From Parachlamydiaceae bacterium (GTDB lineage Bacteria; Chlamydiota; Chlamydiia; Chlamydiales; Parachlamydiaceae), in assembly GCA_003164155.1 (NCBI GenBank), contig PLSG01000582.1, positions 1,637 through 9,258 on the forward strand: DNA of 7,622 bases, read 5' to 3'. The notes under the pieces are model-generated. The model had not been told where the DNA came from. It worked only from the letters and a program-made list of their open reading frames with translations, and ran no database searches. Shown here one piece after another: positions 1 to 6,423 of the stretch (positions within the stretch are counted from its first letter, which is position 1; each line of letters opens with the position of its first letter). A program made the translations under genes and the position numbers.

Positions 1-45
1 TCCGATTTCCTGCCCTGATCCGAATAAAGATGTGGGTAAAAGCAT
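1..45 (-). CDS. Start of an unidentified gene, cut by the window edge
   Basis: An ATG at 45-43 on the minus strand opens a frame without stop to the window edge, giving MLLPTSLFGSGQEIG. It is preceded by a perfect Shine-Dalgarno sequence AAGGAG (minus strand, 51-56) with a 5-base spacer, which is the main reason to call it a real start. It begins 41 bases after the stop of the RND transporter gene on the same strand, so it is probably the next gene of the pump operon. Fifteen residues are too few to identify a family. The short G-x-G-Q-E-[IV]-G pattern faintly resembles the N-terminal strand-loop of some metallo-beta-lactamase-fold proteins, but this is only a resemblance. Confidence 0.6.
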   Translation of the reverse strand, partial: MLLPTSLFGSGQEIG

Positions 46-47
46 GA

Positions 48-62
48 CCGCTCCTTCGGAGC
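48..62 (-). promoter_or_regulatory. Small hairpin over the ribosome-binding site of the left-edge gene
   Basis: On the minus strand, GCTCC (62-58), loop GAA (57-55) and GGAGC (54-50) form a 5-bp, mostly G:C hairpin. Its right arm contains most of the AAGGAG Shine-Dalgarno sequence of the gene starting at 45. No T-run directly follows on the minus strand, so it does not look like a terminator of the RND gene. It is better read as a structured ribosome-binding site, possibly opened by ribosomes arriving from the upstream RND gene (translational coupling). The structure is seen in the sequence; the function is inferred. Confidence 0.35.
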
Positions 63-86
63 TGTACCATATTTTTCTATCTCCGC

Positions 87-3000
87 CTATTTCTCCTGCT
101 TTTCTAAAGCCAATGGCCGTTGCCGAGGGGCAAAGAGCAGATAAAGTGCCGGCAAAACTACTAAGGTAAGGAAGGTCGAGCTGATCAGCCCGCCAATCAC
201 CACTGTGGCTAAAGGTTTTTGAACTTCGGCCCCGGCGCCTTGCGCAAGTGCCATGGGCAAGAAGCCAAGCGAAGCCACCAGAGCAGTGACCATCACTGGC
301 CGCAGGCGCGTTAAGGAGCCTTCGATGATCGCGGCATGCTTATCCATGCCCTTTTGGACTAGCTGGTTGATATAGCTCACCAGCACCAGGCCGTTTAGCA
401 CGGCGATGCCGGAAAGGGCGATAAATCCCACGGCGGCAGAAATGGAAAAGGGCATGTCGCGCATCCACAAAGCCGCAATGCCGCCCGTCAAGGCCAGCGG
501 AACACCTGTAAAGACCAACAGGGCATGGCGCATAGATCTAAAAGCTGTATAAAGCAAAAGAAAAATGAGAAAGAAGCAAATGGGCACCACCAGCACTAAG
601 CGCTCTTTGGCGGATATGAGATTTTCAAATTCTCCGCCCCAGCCCAGCCAATAGCCGGCAGGCACTTTAACCGAAGCGTTGATTTTTTCTTTGGCCGCTT
701 TTACAAAAGAAGCGATATCCGATCCCCGCACGTTGGCTTGTACGACGACCATGCGTTTGCCATTTTCGCGGCTTATCTGGTTCAAGCCCGAATTATAGTC
801 TAAGCTAGCCACTTCCCGTAAGGGGATGTATGGATAGATAGGCACGCTCAAATCGCCTATGCCCCGCGACAGCTTCTGCTGGGCAGGCAAAGAGATGGGC
901 AAAGCTTCGAGAGCTGCAATATCTGTCCTCAGGTGCTCGGGAAGGCGCACAACCAAGTCATAGCGCCGGTCGCCTTGCATGATGATGCCAGCTTTTCCTC
1001 CGCCCACGGCAATATCGACGACATTCAGCACATCCTTCATATTGAGATTATAGTGACTGAGCGCCGCTCGATTGACATTGACTTCCAAGGTAGGCAGTCC
1101 ATCGATTTTATCGACCATGACATCTGCTGCGCCGGGTATTTTATATAGCACGGCAGCAATGGCATCGGCCGTCTTCTTCATCACTTTAAAGTCATCGCCA
1201 TAGATTTTGACCGCCACATCGCTGCGCACGCCGGCGATGAGTTCGTTGAAGCGCATCTCTATGGGCTGAGTAAACTCGTAGGAGTTTCCAGGAAGTTTGG
1301 ATAAGGCCTCCTCCATGGATTGAATCAGTTGCAGCTTACTTAGGCGGCTGTCTGGCCACTGACTGCGCGGCTTTAGCATCACAAAGGTATCCGAGGCATA
1401 CGGAGGCATGGGATCGGAGGCCATCTCAGCTGTGCCCGTTTTGGAATAGACAAAGGCCACCTGATCAAAATTTTGGATGGCTTTTTCCACACCGAGCTGC
1501 ATAGCAGTAGCTTGCGAAAGCGACGTACTGGGGATGCGCGAAGCTTGTACGGCGATGTCTTGTTCATCCAAAGTGGGAATGAATTCTTGGCCAAGATGCG
1601 TGAACAGATAAAAGGAGCTGACCAAAATCAACACAGCCGAACTGGCAATGACATAGGGAACCTTGAGCACTCCATTTAAAATGGGGGCATAGGCCAGCTT
1701 GAAGCCATGTATTAGGCGGCTTTCCCTTTCTTGCACCTTCCCAGTGACAAACAAGGCGATAGCAGCCGGAACGAAGGTCAGCGAAAGCACAAAGGCGGCA
1801 AGCAAAGCAAATATGACGGTCAAGGCCATAGGTTCGAACATCTTCCCTTCTACGCCAGAGAGCGTCAGCAAAGGCAAGTAAACGGTGATGATCACCGCCT
1901 GACCGAAGACCGAGGGCTGAATCATCTCTTTGCTGGCCACCATGACCTCTTGCAAACGCTCTTCGACGCTGAGCTTGCGCTTGACACGGCTTTGCTTTTC
2001 GGCTAGTTTCCTCAAGCAGTTTTCCGCGATGATCACCGCTCCGTCGACGATTAAGCCAAAATCTATCGCTCCCAGGCTCATCAGATTGCCGCTAATTTTG
2101 GCCTGTACCATCCCGATGGCGGTCATGAGCATAGCCAAGGGTATGATCAGAGCGGTGATGAGGGCGGCACGCAAATTGCCGAGCATCACGAAAAGCACCA
2201 CCATCACCAAAGCGGCCCCTTCAGACAAATTGCCGATCACCGTATGAATAGTCGTATCGATCAACTTTGTCCGATCGAGCACAGGTTTAGCTTGGATATC
2301 TTTGGGCAAGGAAGCGTTAATCTCCTTCAAACGTTGATCTACGGCCTGGGCGACGGTGCGGCTGTTGGCCCCTATCAGCATCATGGCCGTGCCAATCACC
2401 ACTTCCTTGCCATTTTCGCTGGCGCTTCCGCTGCGCAACTCTTTGCCCATTCCCACGTCAGCTACATCGCTCACTTTTATGGGCACGCCGTCTCTGGTCA
2501 TAATGATGATGCCGCTGATATCCGCAGGGCTTTCAATGCGCCCGTCGGCCTTAACTAAAAACGACTCGCCGCCTTGTTCTATATAGCCAGCGCCGATATT
2601 TAAGTTGTTTTCGCGCACGGCAGTCATCAGATCGTCAAAGTTCACCCCTAAGGCCATCATTTTTTCAGGATAGGGCTGAATGTGATATTGCTGGATAAAT
2701 CCGCCGATGGCGTCTATGCCTGCCAGACCATTTATCCCCCTAAACTGAGGACGGATGATCCAGTCCTGGACGGTGCGCAAGTAAGAGCCCCTTTCCATCT
2801 CGTTTTTCAAGGTATAACCTTCAGGCGTGAGATAAGTGCCATCTGCTTGCCAACCAGGCGAAGGAGGCAGCAAGCTGGCCTCTGCTTGGACCTTAGAAAG
2901 CTCGGGCCGAACGAAATCCACTACCCACATATACACTTCGCTTAAGCCTGTGGAGATGGGGCCCATCTTGGGATCGGCGCCTTCTGGAAGGCTTTCTCTG

Positions 3001-3350
3001 GCCTCGGTGAGACGTTCGTTGATTTGCTGCCGGGCAAAGTAGATGTCGACTTTCTCGCGAAAAATAGCCGTAACTTGCGAGAAGCCATTGCGTGAAAGCG
3101 AACGGGTGCTCTCGAGTCCCGGAATCCCATTAAGTGCCGTTTCGATGGGAAAAGTCACTTGCTTTTCGACTTCTATGGGCGAAAGTCCCGCCACGGAAGT
3201 GTTGATTTGAATTTGATTATTGGTGATATCGGGAACCGCATCGATAGGCAGATGCTTGAGGGCATAGCATCCATAAGCCGCCACAGCTATGGTCAGCATG
3301 ATCACTAGATAGCGATTAGCCAAGGCAAATTTTAGAATCTTTTCTATCAT
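87..3350 (-). CDS. czcA: Heavy-metal efflux RND transporter, CzcA-like inner-membrane pump
   Basis: This 1087-residue proton-driven antiporter should export divalent metal ions through the cognate adaptor and outer-membrane channel. The RND layout is clear: one N-terminal membrane helix (about 13-32), a large periplasmic loop, a helix cluster at about 376-535, a helix near 565-585, a second periplasmic loop, and five helices at about 917-1073. Transmembrane segment 4 carries the DFG-x3-DGA-x4-EN signature with Asp430, Asp436 and Glu443, which is known from Zn/Co/Cd/Ni pumps and differs from the Cu/Ag (CusA) type. Other CzcA hallmarks are DPMPP (646-650), FNELIAGVRSDVAVKI (701-716) and the GSLTRLRPVMVTALVASLGF stretch (1011-1030). 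The start has Shine-Dalgarno AAAAGG seven bases upstream; the stop is TAG. An extra stretch near residues 150-190 makes it slightly longer than the CzcA prototype. It appears intact. Metal specificity is inferred; gene name by family. Confidence 0.95.
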   Translation of the reverse strand: MIEKILKFALANRYLVIMLTIAVAAYGCYALKHLPIDAVPDITNNQIQINTSVAGLSPIEVEKQVTFPIETALNGIPGLESTRSLSRNGFSQVTAIFREKVDIYFARQQINERLTEARESLPEGADPKMGPISTGLSEVYMWVVDFVRPELSKVQAEASLLPPSPGWQADGTYLTPEGYTLKNEMERGSYLRTVQDWIIRPQFRGINGLAGIDAIGGFIQQYHIQPYPEKMMALGVNFDDLMTAVRENNLNIGAGYIEQGGESFLVKADGRIESPADISGIIIMTRDGVPIKVSDVADVGMGKELRSGSASENGKEVVIGTAMMLIGANSRTVAQAVDQRLKEINASLPKDIQAKPVLDRTKLIDTTIHTVIGNLSEGAALVMVVLFVMLGNLRAALITALIIPLAMLMTAIGMVQAKISGNLMSLGAIDFGLIVDGAVIIAENCLRKLAEKQSRVKRKLSVEERLQEVMVASKEMIQPSVFGQAVIITVYLPLLTLSGVEGKMFEPMALTVIFALLAAFVLSLTFVPAAIALFVTGKVQERESRLIHGFKLAYAPILNGVLKVPYVIASSAVLILVSSFYLFTHLGQEFIPTLDEQDIAVQASRIPSTSLSQATAMQLGVEKAIQNFDQVAFVYSKTGTAEMASDPMPPYASDTFVMLKPRSQWPDSRLSKLQLIQSMEEALSKLPGNSYEFTQPIEMRFNELIAGVRSDVAVKIYGDDFKVMKKTADAIAAVLYKIPGAADVMVDKIDGLPTLEVNVNRAALSHYNLNMKDVLNVVDIAVGGGKAGIIMQGDRRYDLVVRLPEHLRTDIAALEALPISLPAQQKLSRGIGDLSVPIYPYIPLREVASLDYNSGLNQISRENGKRMVVVQANVRGSDIASFVKAAKEKINASVKVPAGYWLGWGGEFENLISAKERLVLVVPICFFLIFLLLYTAFRSMRHALLVFTGVPLALTGGIAALWMRDMPFSISAAVGFIALSGIAVLNGLVLVSYINQLVQKGMDKHAAIIEGSLTRLRPVMVTALVASLGFLPMALAQGAGAEVQKPLATVVIGGLISSTFLTLVVLPALYLLFAPRQRPLALEKQEK

Positions 3351-3377
3351 GGAAAAACCTTTTCATTTACTACAAAA

Positions 3378-3408
3378 TTAACAACGTACTAGCTTAACGA
3401 CGTACTAG
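3378..3408. repeat. Two tandem 15-bp repeats upstream of the RND gene
   Basis: TTAACAACGTACTAG (3378-3392) and TTAACGACGTACTAG (3394-3408) differ at one base and have a period of 16. They lie between the RND gene's ribosome-binding site and the large inverted repeat. They could be a tandem operator or a small slippage duplication at the edge of the repeat block. No assignment to a regulator is possible from the sequence. Confidence 0.6.
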
Positions 3409-3547
3409 GAAATTTAAACGCAAAGAAACACACAAAGATCGCAAAGGACGCAAAGAAGGAAAAAAAACATTTTCTGCTTTGTGTTTAAACTTTTTTTGCT
3501 TTGCGTCCTTTGCGATCCTTGAGTGTTTCTTTGCGTTAAAATTCCTA
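3406..3547. repeat. Large inverted repeat (arms about 50 bp) of an AACGCAAAG-type intergenic repeat
   Basis: The left arm (3406-3455) and the right arm (3499-3547, inverted) match at about 46 of 50 positions, with one gap. The arms run TAGGAAATTTAAACGCAAAG..., then a stretch ending GATCGCAAAGGACGCAAAG. The ~43-base centre contains A- and T-runs that could extend the stem, and a degenerate partial copy around the 8-bp palindrome GTTTAAAC (3483-3490). Transcribed from the adaptor gene toward the RND gene, this would fold into a very stable long hairpin ending about 50 bases before the RND start. Similar AACGCAAAGA-type repeats occur in intergenic regions of many environmental genomes (general recollection, not checked). 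Short frames translating as NAKKHSRIAKDAKQ come from the repeat and are not genes. Confidence 0.85.
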
Positions 3548-3748
3548 AATTCGCTGACCGAAAAAATGATCAAGGCGTACTTAGCCGCCCCCGGATCCTT
3601 TGCCAAGTTTTGGTTTTAATTTTTTTCCTTTTCCTGCTTTGCGTCCTTTGTGATCTTTGAGTGTTTCTTTGCGTTAAAATTTTCTAAATTCGCTGATCGA
3701 AAAGTGCTCGAGGCGTACTTATTCGCCCCCGGCCCCTTTGCCAAGTTC
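3497..3748. repeat. Tandem duplication (about 114 bp, period 138) including the 3' end of the adaptor gene
   Basis: Segment 3497-3610 aligns with 3635-3748 with few mismatches and small indels, at a constant offset of 138. Each unit contains, read on the minus strand, the tail of the adaptor reading frame, its TAA stop, a GTACGCC spacer, and one ~50-bp AACGCAAAG-type repeat (3499-3547 and 3637-3686). The copy at 3635-3748 belongs to the live gene (…ELGKGAGGE, stop at 3719). The copy at 3581-3610 is a detached tail reading KLGKGSGGG followed by stop, still in the same frame relation. The T-rich 24 bases between the units are not conserved after the second unit. Confidence 0.85.
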
Positions 3749-4969
3749 CGCTTTGAGTAGGAACGCGTTGGTGGCGGCATATGCGGCGTCTTTTTCAAGG
3801 CCAGCTACAATTTCAACATACTGGCTGTCTATGCGCCCCGTTTTAACTGCTCTTTTTTCAAAACCTTCCGGATGCACGACGAAAACACATTCCACACCAT
3901 CGATGATTTGCACTGCTTCCTTGCGCACTGCAATAGGCACCTCAACTTCTTCGGCTGACAAAGACACCCTGACTGCCGCACCTGGATACCAGTCCCGTTC
4001 GGCATTGGGCAAAGCCGCTATAGCTTGGGCGGTTTTGGTCTGATCGTCGATTACCGGACTCAGATGCTTGACCACAGCTTTAGAAGAGACGCCCCCATGC
4101 AAATAGCTCACTTCGATTTTTTTCCCCACCTTAACGCCAGGTAAGTCTTTGGGATAAATGCCCATCTCCACCCATACGGTATCTAGATCGCCGATCGTAA
4201 AAATCTCTTTATCGGTCTGCAGCATCTCGCCCAGCGTGACAGCTTTTTCAATCACTACGCCCGATATAGGAGCTTTGATTTCATAAAGGCGCAGCCCTTT
4301 CTGCTCTTCTTTGGCGATGCTCTCAATCTCCTTGTCGTTCATGCCCAAGATATAGAGGAGCTGAGCAGCCATTTCCTGGTTTATCTCGGCCTCCTTAGCT
4401 CCCATCAGGGCTTGCCAATAGTCTTGCTGGGCCGAGATCTGTTTATCCTTTAGGGACTGTTCTGCTTTGAGAACTATCTGGGCGAGTTCGGCCTTTTTAA
4501 AAGCCGTTAGATAGGCCGCTTTAGCTTCGGCCATCTCCTTGCTCTCAAGAAGTGCCACCACTTCGCCCTCTTCGACTTTTTCCCCTAAACCCTTGTTAAT
4601 TTTGGTGACAATGCCCGAAACTTTCGAGACTACATGCGCATAATGGTCCGCGTCTACGACAACGATGCCAGGCAAGGTGAGAATCCTCTGAATGTTGGCA
4701 ACCCCTGCGCGCTTGACTTGAATATCCGCGGCTTGGATCTGCTCTGATGAGAGCTTGGCCAAATGCGCATCGTGGTCGTGATCTTCACCTTCATGGTCAT
4801 GGTCGTGGTCGTGGTCGTGATCTTCGTCGCCATCTTGTTCAGCATGCGCATGAAAATGCTCGGCGGCGTGATTGCCATGGGCACACACATAAGGCACAGG
4901 AATAGCCAGCAAGCAACAGCCAGCCGCCGTCAAGACGGCATATTTTGCCATTGAGCTTCTTTTCTTCAT
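3719..4969 (-). CDS. czcB: Periplasmic adaptor (membrane-fusion) subunit of a CzcB-like metal efflux pump
   Basis: This 416-residue exported protein should link the RND pump to the outer-membrane channel and may bind metal itself. A signal peptide (residues 1 to about 30, cleavage after VCA) is followed at once by a His/Asp-rich segment (31-69, 13 His, several HD pairs) typical of CzcB-type adaptors. The adaptor core follows: a first lipoyl half-motif (VSGIVTKINKGLGEKVEEGE, around 115-136), a coiled-coil hairpin (about 145-225), the second lipoyl half (IKAPISGVVIEKAVTLGEML), then beta-barrel and membrane-proximal domains ending in NAFLLKAELGKG. The ATG at 4969 was chosen because AAGGAGG (4982-4976) lies six bases upstream; a GTG two codons earlier would directly abut this site. 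The gene is 97 bases after the outer-membrane factor, with an IS-like palindrome between them. Its 3' end is duplicated downstream. CzcB is preferred over CusB because of the His-rich N-terminus and the partner RND type. Confidence 0.93.
   Translation of the reverse strand: MKKRSSMAKYAVLTAAGCCLLAIPVPYVCAHGNHAAEHFHAHAEQDGDEDHDHDHDHDHEGEDHDHDAHLAKLSSEQIQAADIQVKRAGVANIQRILTLPGIVVVDADHYAHVVSKVSGIVTKINKGLGEKVEEGEVVALLESKEMAEAKAAYLTAFKKAELAQIVLKAEQSLKDKQISAQQDYWQALMGAKEAEINQEMAAQLLYILGMNDKEIESIAKEEQKGLRLYEIKAPISGVVIEKAVTLGEMLQTDKEIFTIGDLDTVWVEMGIYPKDLPGVKVGKKIEVSYLHGGVSSKAVVKHLSPVIDDQTKTAQAIAALPNAERDWYPGAAVRVSLSAEEVEVPIAVRKEAVQIIDGVECVFVVHPEGFEKRAVKTGRIDSQYVEIVAGLEKDAAYAATNAFLLKAELGKGAGGE
4791..4820. 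repeat. Hexanucleotide repeat encoding the His-Asp run
   Basis: Five consecutive 6-bp units (TCATGG twice, TCGTGG twice, TCGTGA, plus strand) encode alternating His-Asp pairs in the adaptor's N-terminal metal-binding segment. Imperfect units continue to the left, around 4771-4790. Because the unit is a multiple of three, slippage would add or remove HD pairs without breaking the frame. Confidence 0.7.
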
Positions 4970-4975
4970 AAACAC

Positions 4976-4982
4976 CCTCCTT
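4976..4982 (-). promoter_or_regulatory. Ribosome-binding site that fixes the adaptor start
   Basis: AAGGAGG on the minus strand is a full Shine-Dalgarno match six bases before the ATG at 4969. It also rules out the GTG at 4975-4973, which begins directly after it. The complementary CCTCCTT occurs upstream in the loop region of the palindromic element (minus strand 5021-5015). Confidence 0.85.
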
Positions 4983-4983
4983 G

Positions 4984-5046
4984 GGACATTAGTAACTATT
5001 CAGATACCCCGACGAAGGAGGGGTATGTGAATAGTTACGGAAATTA
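4984..5046. mobile_element. IS66-like mini-element: two 19-bp inverted ends with an 8-bp target duplication
   Basis: GTAACTATTCAGATACCCC (4992-5010) and the inverted copy at 5020-5038 match at 18 of 19 positions, with only nine bases between them. The outer flanks GGACATTA (4984-4991) and GGAAATTA (5039-5046) match at 7 of 8. Ends beginning GTAA and an 8-bp target duplication are established traits of the IS66 family, so this looks like an element reduced to its two ends, or a MITE derived from one. There is no transposase. It sits between the outer-membrane-factor and adaptor genes, next to the adaptor's ribosome-binding site. An alternative reading is a REP-like palindrome with a chance flank match. 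No T-run follows, so it is not a normal intrinsic terminator. Confidence 0.6.
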
Positions 5047-5066
5047 CAGTGTATTAAATCAAGTTG

Positions 5067-6347
5067 CTAGTCCTTGTAACCTACAATGCGTTGTATCACG
5101 GCTTGCTTTTGATGATAGTCAACTAAAACTTTGATGTATTCTTCGTGAGTTTCAAAGTAGGTGCGCTGGGTATCTAATAAATCCAGATAATCGGTTTTGC
5201 CTTGCAGGTACCCCTCCTTGGAATTTTCAAAAGCCGCCAAGGTCATAGGCAGCACTTCTTCTTTCAATATGTGCGCATCTTGATAGGCATTCGTCCATTC
5301 TTCATGGGCGTCGGCCAGTGCCAGATGCAAGCGGTTGAGCTCGGCCTGCTGGGCATCCAAAACCTGTTGTAAATCCCACTGAGCGCGGCAAATATGCCCT
5401 TGGTTGCGGTCAAAAATGGGTAAGGGGAAGGAGATGCCCACTGAGACCGAATTATTTCCCAGGCGATATTGGTTATATCCGGCAGAGAGAACCACATCGG
5501 GAATCTTTTTAGCCCGTTCGAGAGTCTCCGCGGCGCAAGCCGCCTCGGCTTCGGCTTCTAGTTTCGCCAGATCGGGATTAGCGCCTTGATTTTGCAGCCG
5601 CGCGCATAGCGAATGCAGAGTGGGCAAGGGGCAAATCTCGTAAAATGGCAACCAGACGCCGTCGAAATCAGGGCAATTGCTCCCCCAAATCGCAGACAAG
5701 CGCTTTTTGGTCAGCCCAAGATTGCGTTGCGCACGTTCTTGGAGCAGCAAAGTCCGCGACAGAGCAATTTCCGCTTTCTTGGCTTCAAGGTTTGGAACTT
5801 TGCCGGCCTCCGCTTTGCAGCTAGCAGCATGCAGGGCTTGTTGAGCAAGTTTAAATTGGTCTTGGACGACCATGAGATTTTCTTGCGCTCCCATGACCTC
5901 CACAAAGGCTGTCACGACCGCCAAACGCAGGTCCTGGCGTTGGATTTCATACTCTCTTTGGGTAACCAGGGTAGCTTGAGTGGCTAGTTTTTGGCGCGCA
6001 GAGCGTTTTCCTCCCAGTTCAATCAGCTGAGATAAGTTATAGGAAATTTCATAATCGCCTTCTTGCCGCCTATAGACGACATTATTAAAATCATCTACCC
6101 CCACGCTTATTTCGGGATTGGGAAAAACCCCTTCCTGCAGCTCTTCGGCTTGCATGGAGCGAATGGCATCTTCGGCCATATTAAGGGCTGGCGCATTGCT
6201 CCATGCCCGCCTGATGGCAGTCTCCAGATCGATTACGCGCAGTGCTTGGGCAGGAGCTTCTTCGGCACGAAGTTCAAGCGGCCATGTCCCCAGCATAGAA
6301 GACAGCAAGCCCGCAGCCAAGAGCGCAGATAGGCAGTTGTTATACAT
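5067..6347 (-). CDS. czcC: Outer-membrane channel subunit (TolC/CzcC-like) of the metal efflux pump
   Basis: This 426-residue outer-membrane factor should provide the exit duct for the RND pump. The chosen start MYNNCLSALLAAGLL gives a clear signal peptide with cleavage after LRA (about residue 28), and a modest AGGTG ribosome-binding site lies just upstream. The frame stays open 29 codons further to an ATG at 6434, but that would bury the signal peptide. No lipobox cysteine follows the hydrophobic core, unlike lipidated CusC/OprM relatives. Two outer-membrane-efflux repeats can be seen. The first spans about 35-220, with PNPEISVGVDDF and LIELGGKRSARQ; the second, about 235-420, has the CzcC-typical SFPLPIFDRNQG and long helical segments ending in YLDLLDTQRTYFETHEEYIKVLVDYHQ. 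It is the first gene of the pump operon and appears intact. Confidence 0.92.
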   Translation of the reverse strand: MYNNCLSALLAAGLLSSMLGTWPLELRAEEAPAQALRVIDLETAIRRAWSNAPALNMAEDAIRSMQAEELQEGVFPNPEISVGVDDFNNVVYRRQEGDYEISYNLSQLIELGGKRSARQKLATQATLVTQREYEIQRQDLRLAVVTAFVEVMGAQENLMVVQDQFKLAQQALHAASCKAEAGKVPNLEAKKAEIALSRTLLLQERAQRNLGLTKKRLSAIWGSNCPDFDGVWLPFYEICPLPTLHSLCARLQNQGANPDLAKLEAEAEAACAAETLERAKKIPDVVLSAGYNQYRLGNNSVSVGISFPLPIFDRNQGHICRAQWDLQQVLDAQQAELNRLHLALADAHEEWTNAYQDAHILKEEVLPMTLAAFENSKEGYLQGKTDYLDLLDTQRTYFETHEEYIKVLVDYHQKQAVIQRIVGYKD

Positions 6348-6382
6348 AATACACCTACACCGTGAGTTTCTACATATGGGGG

Positions 6383-6418
6383 CATATAAAGGAAATGGCA
6401 CCCTGAGTACGCGGTCAA
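6383..6418 (-). promoter_or_regulatory. Possible promoter region for the pump operon
   Basis: Upstream of the outer-membrane-factor gene the minus strand reads TTGACC (6418-6413), close to a -35 box, and an AT-rich TTTATATG block (6390-6383). The spacing of about 22 or more bases is too long for an ordinary sigma-70 promoter and also exceeds the 19-20 bp of MerR-type metal promoters. I see no convincing MerR dyad in the spacer. It is listed only because the operon must start in this 298-base gap. Confidence 0.2.
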
Positions 6419-6423
6419 TATAC

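Noticed and set aside
50..76. Plus-strand terminator (GCTCC-TTC-GGAGC followed by ATTTTT)
   Set aside because: Eight bases separate stem and T-run, and no plus-strand gene is seen to the left; the hairpin is better explained by the minus-strand ribosome-binding site.
1930..2247. Plus-strand frame of about 105 codons opposite the RND gene, and similar ones at 2244-2558, 1731-2006 and 5613-5987
   Set aside because: They are antisense shadows of strongly supported genes, without recognisable domains or good start sites.
2780..2910. Extra stretch in the RND transporter (about residues 150-190) as a novel insertion
   Set aside because: I recall comparable PGWQxDGxYLTPEG-type inserts in other CzcA-like pumps, so it is probably a subfamily trait.
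3406..3690. CRISPR-like array
   Set aside because: Only three copies, in mixed orientation, unequal spacing, and no cas genes; two copies are explained by a tandem duplication.
3394..3798. Two minus-strand frames (3394-3606 and 3616-3798) with similar peptides such as NAKKHSRIAKDAKQ
   Set aside because: They translate the AACGCAAAG repeat and the duplicated gene tail out of frame; no ribosome-binding site and no protein-like composition.
4910..4969. Adaptor protein as a lipoprotein (Cys18/Cys19 in the hydrophobic segment)
   Set aside because: The Cys pair lies mid-way through the hydrophobic core with a poor lipobox (AAGC), and a standard cleavage site VCA follows at residue 30.
4992..5038. 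Strong hairpin as an intrinsic terminator after the outer-membrane-factor gene
   Set aside because: No T-run follows on the minus strand, and symmetry plus the flanking 8-bp repeats fit a mobile-element remnant better.
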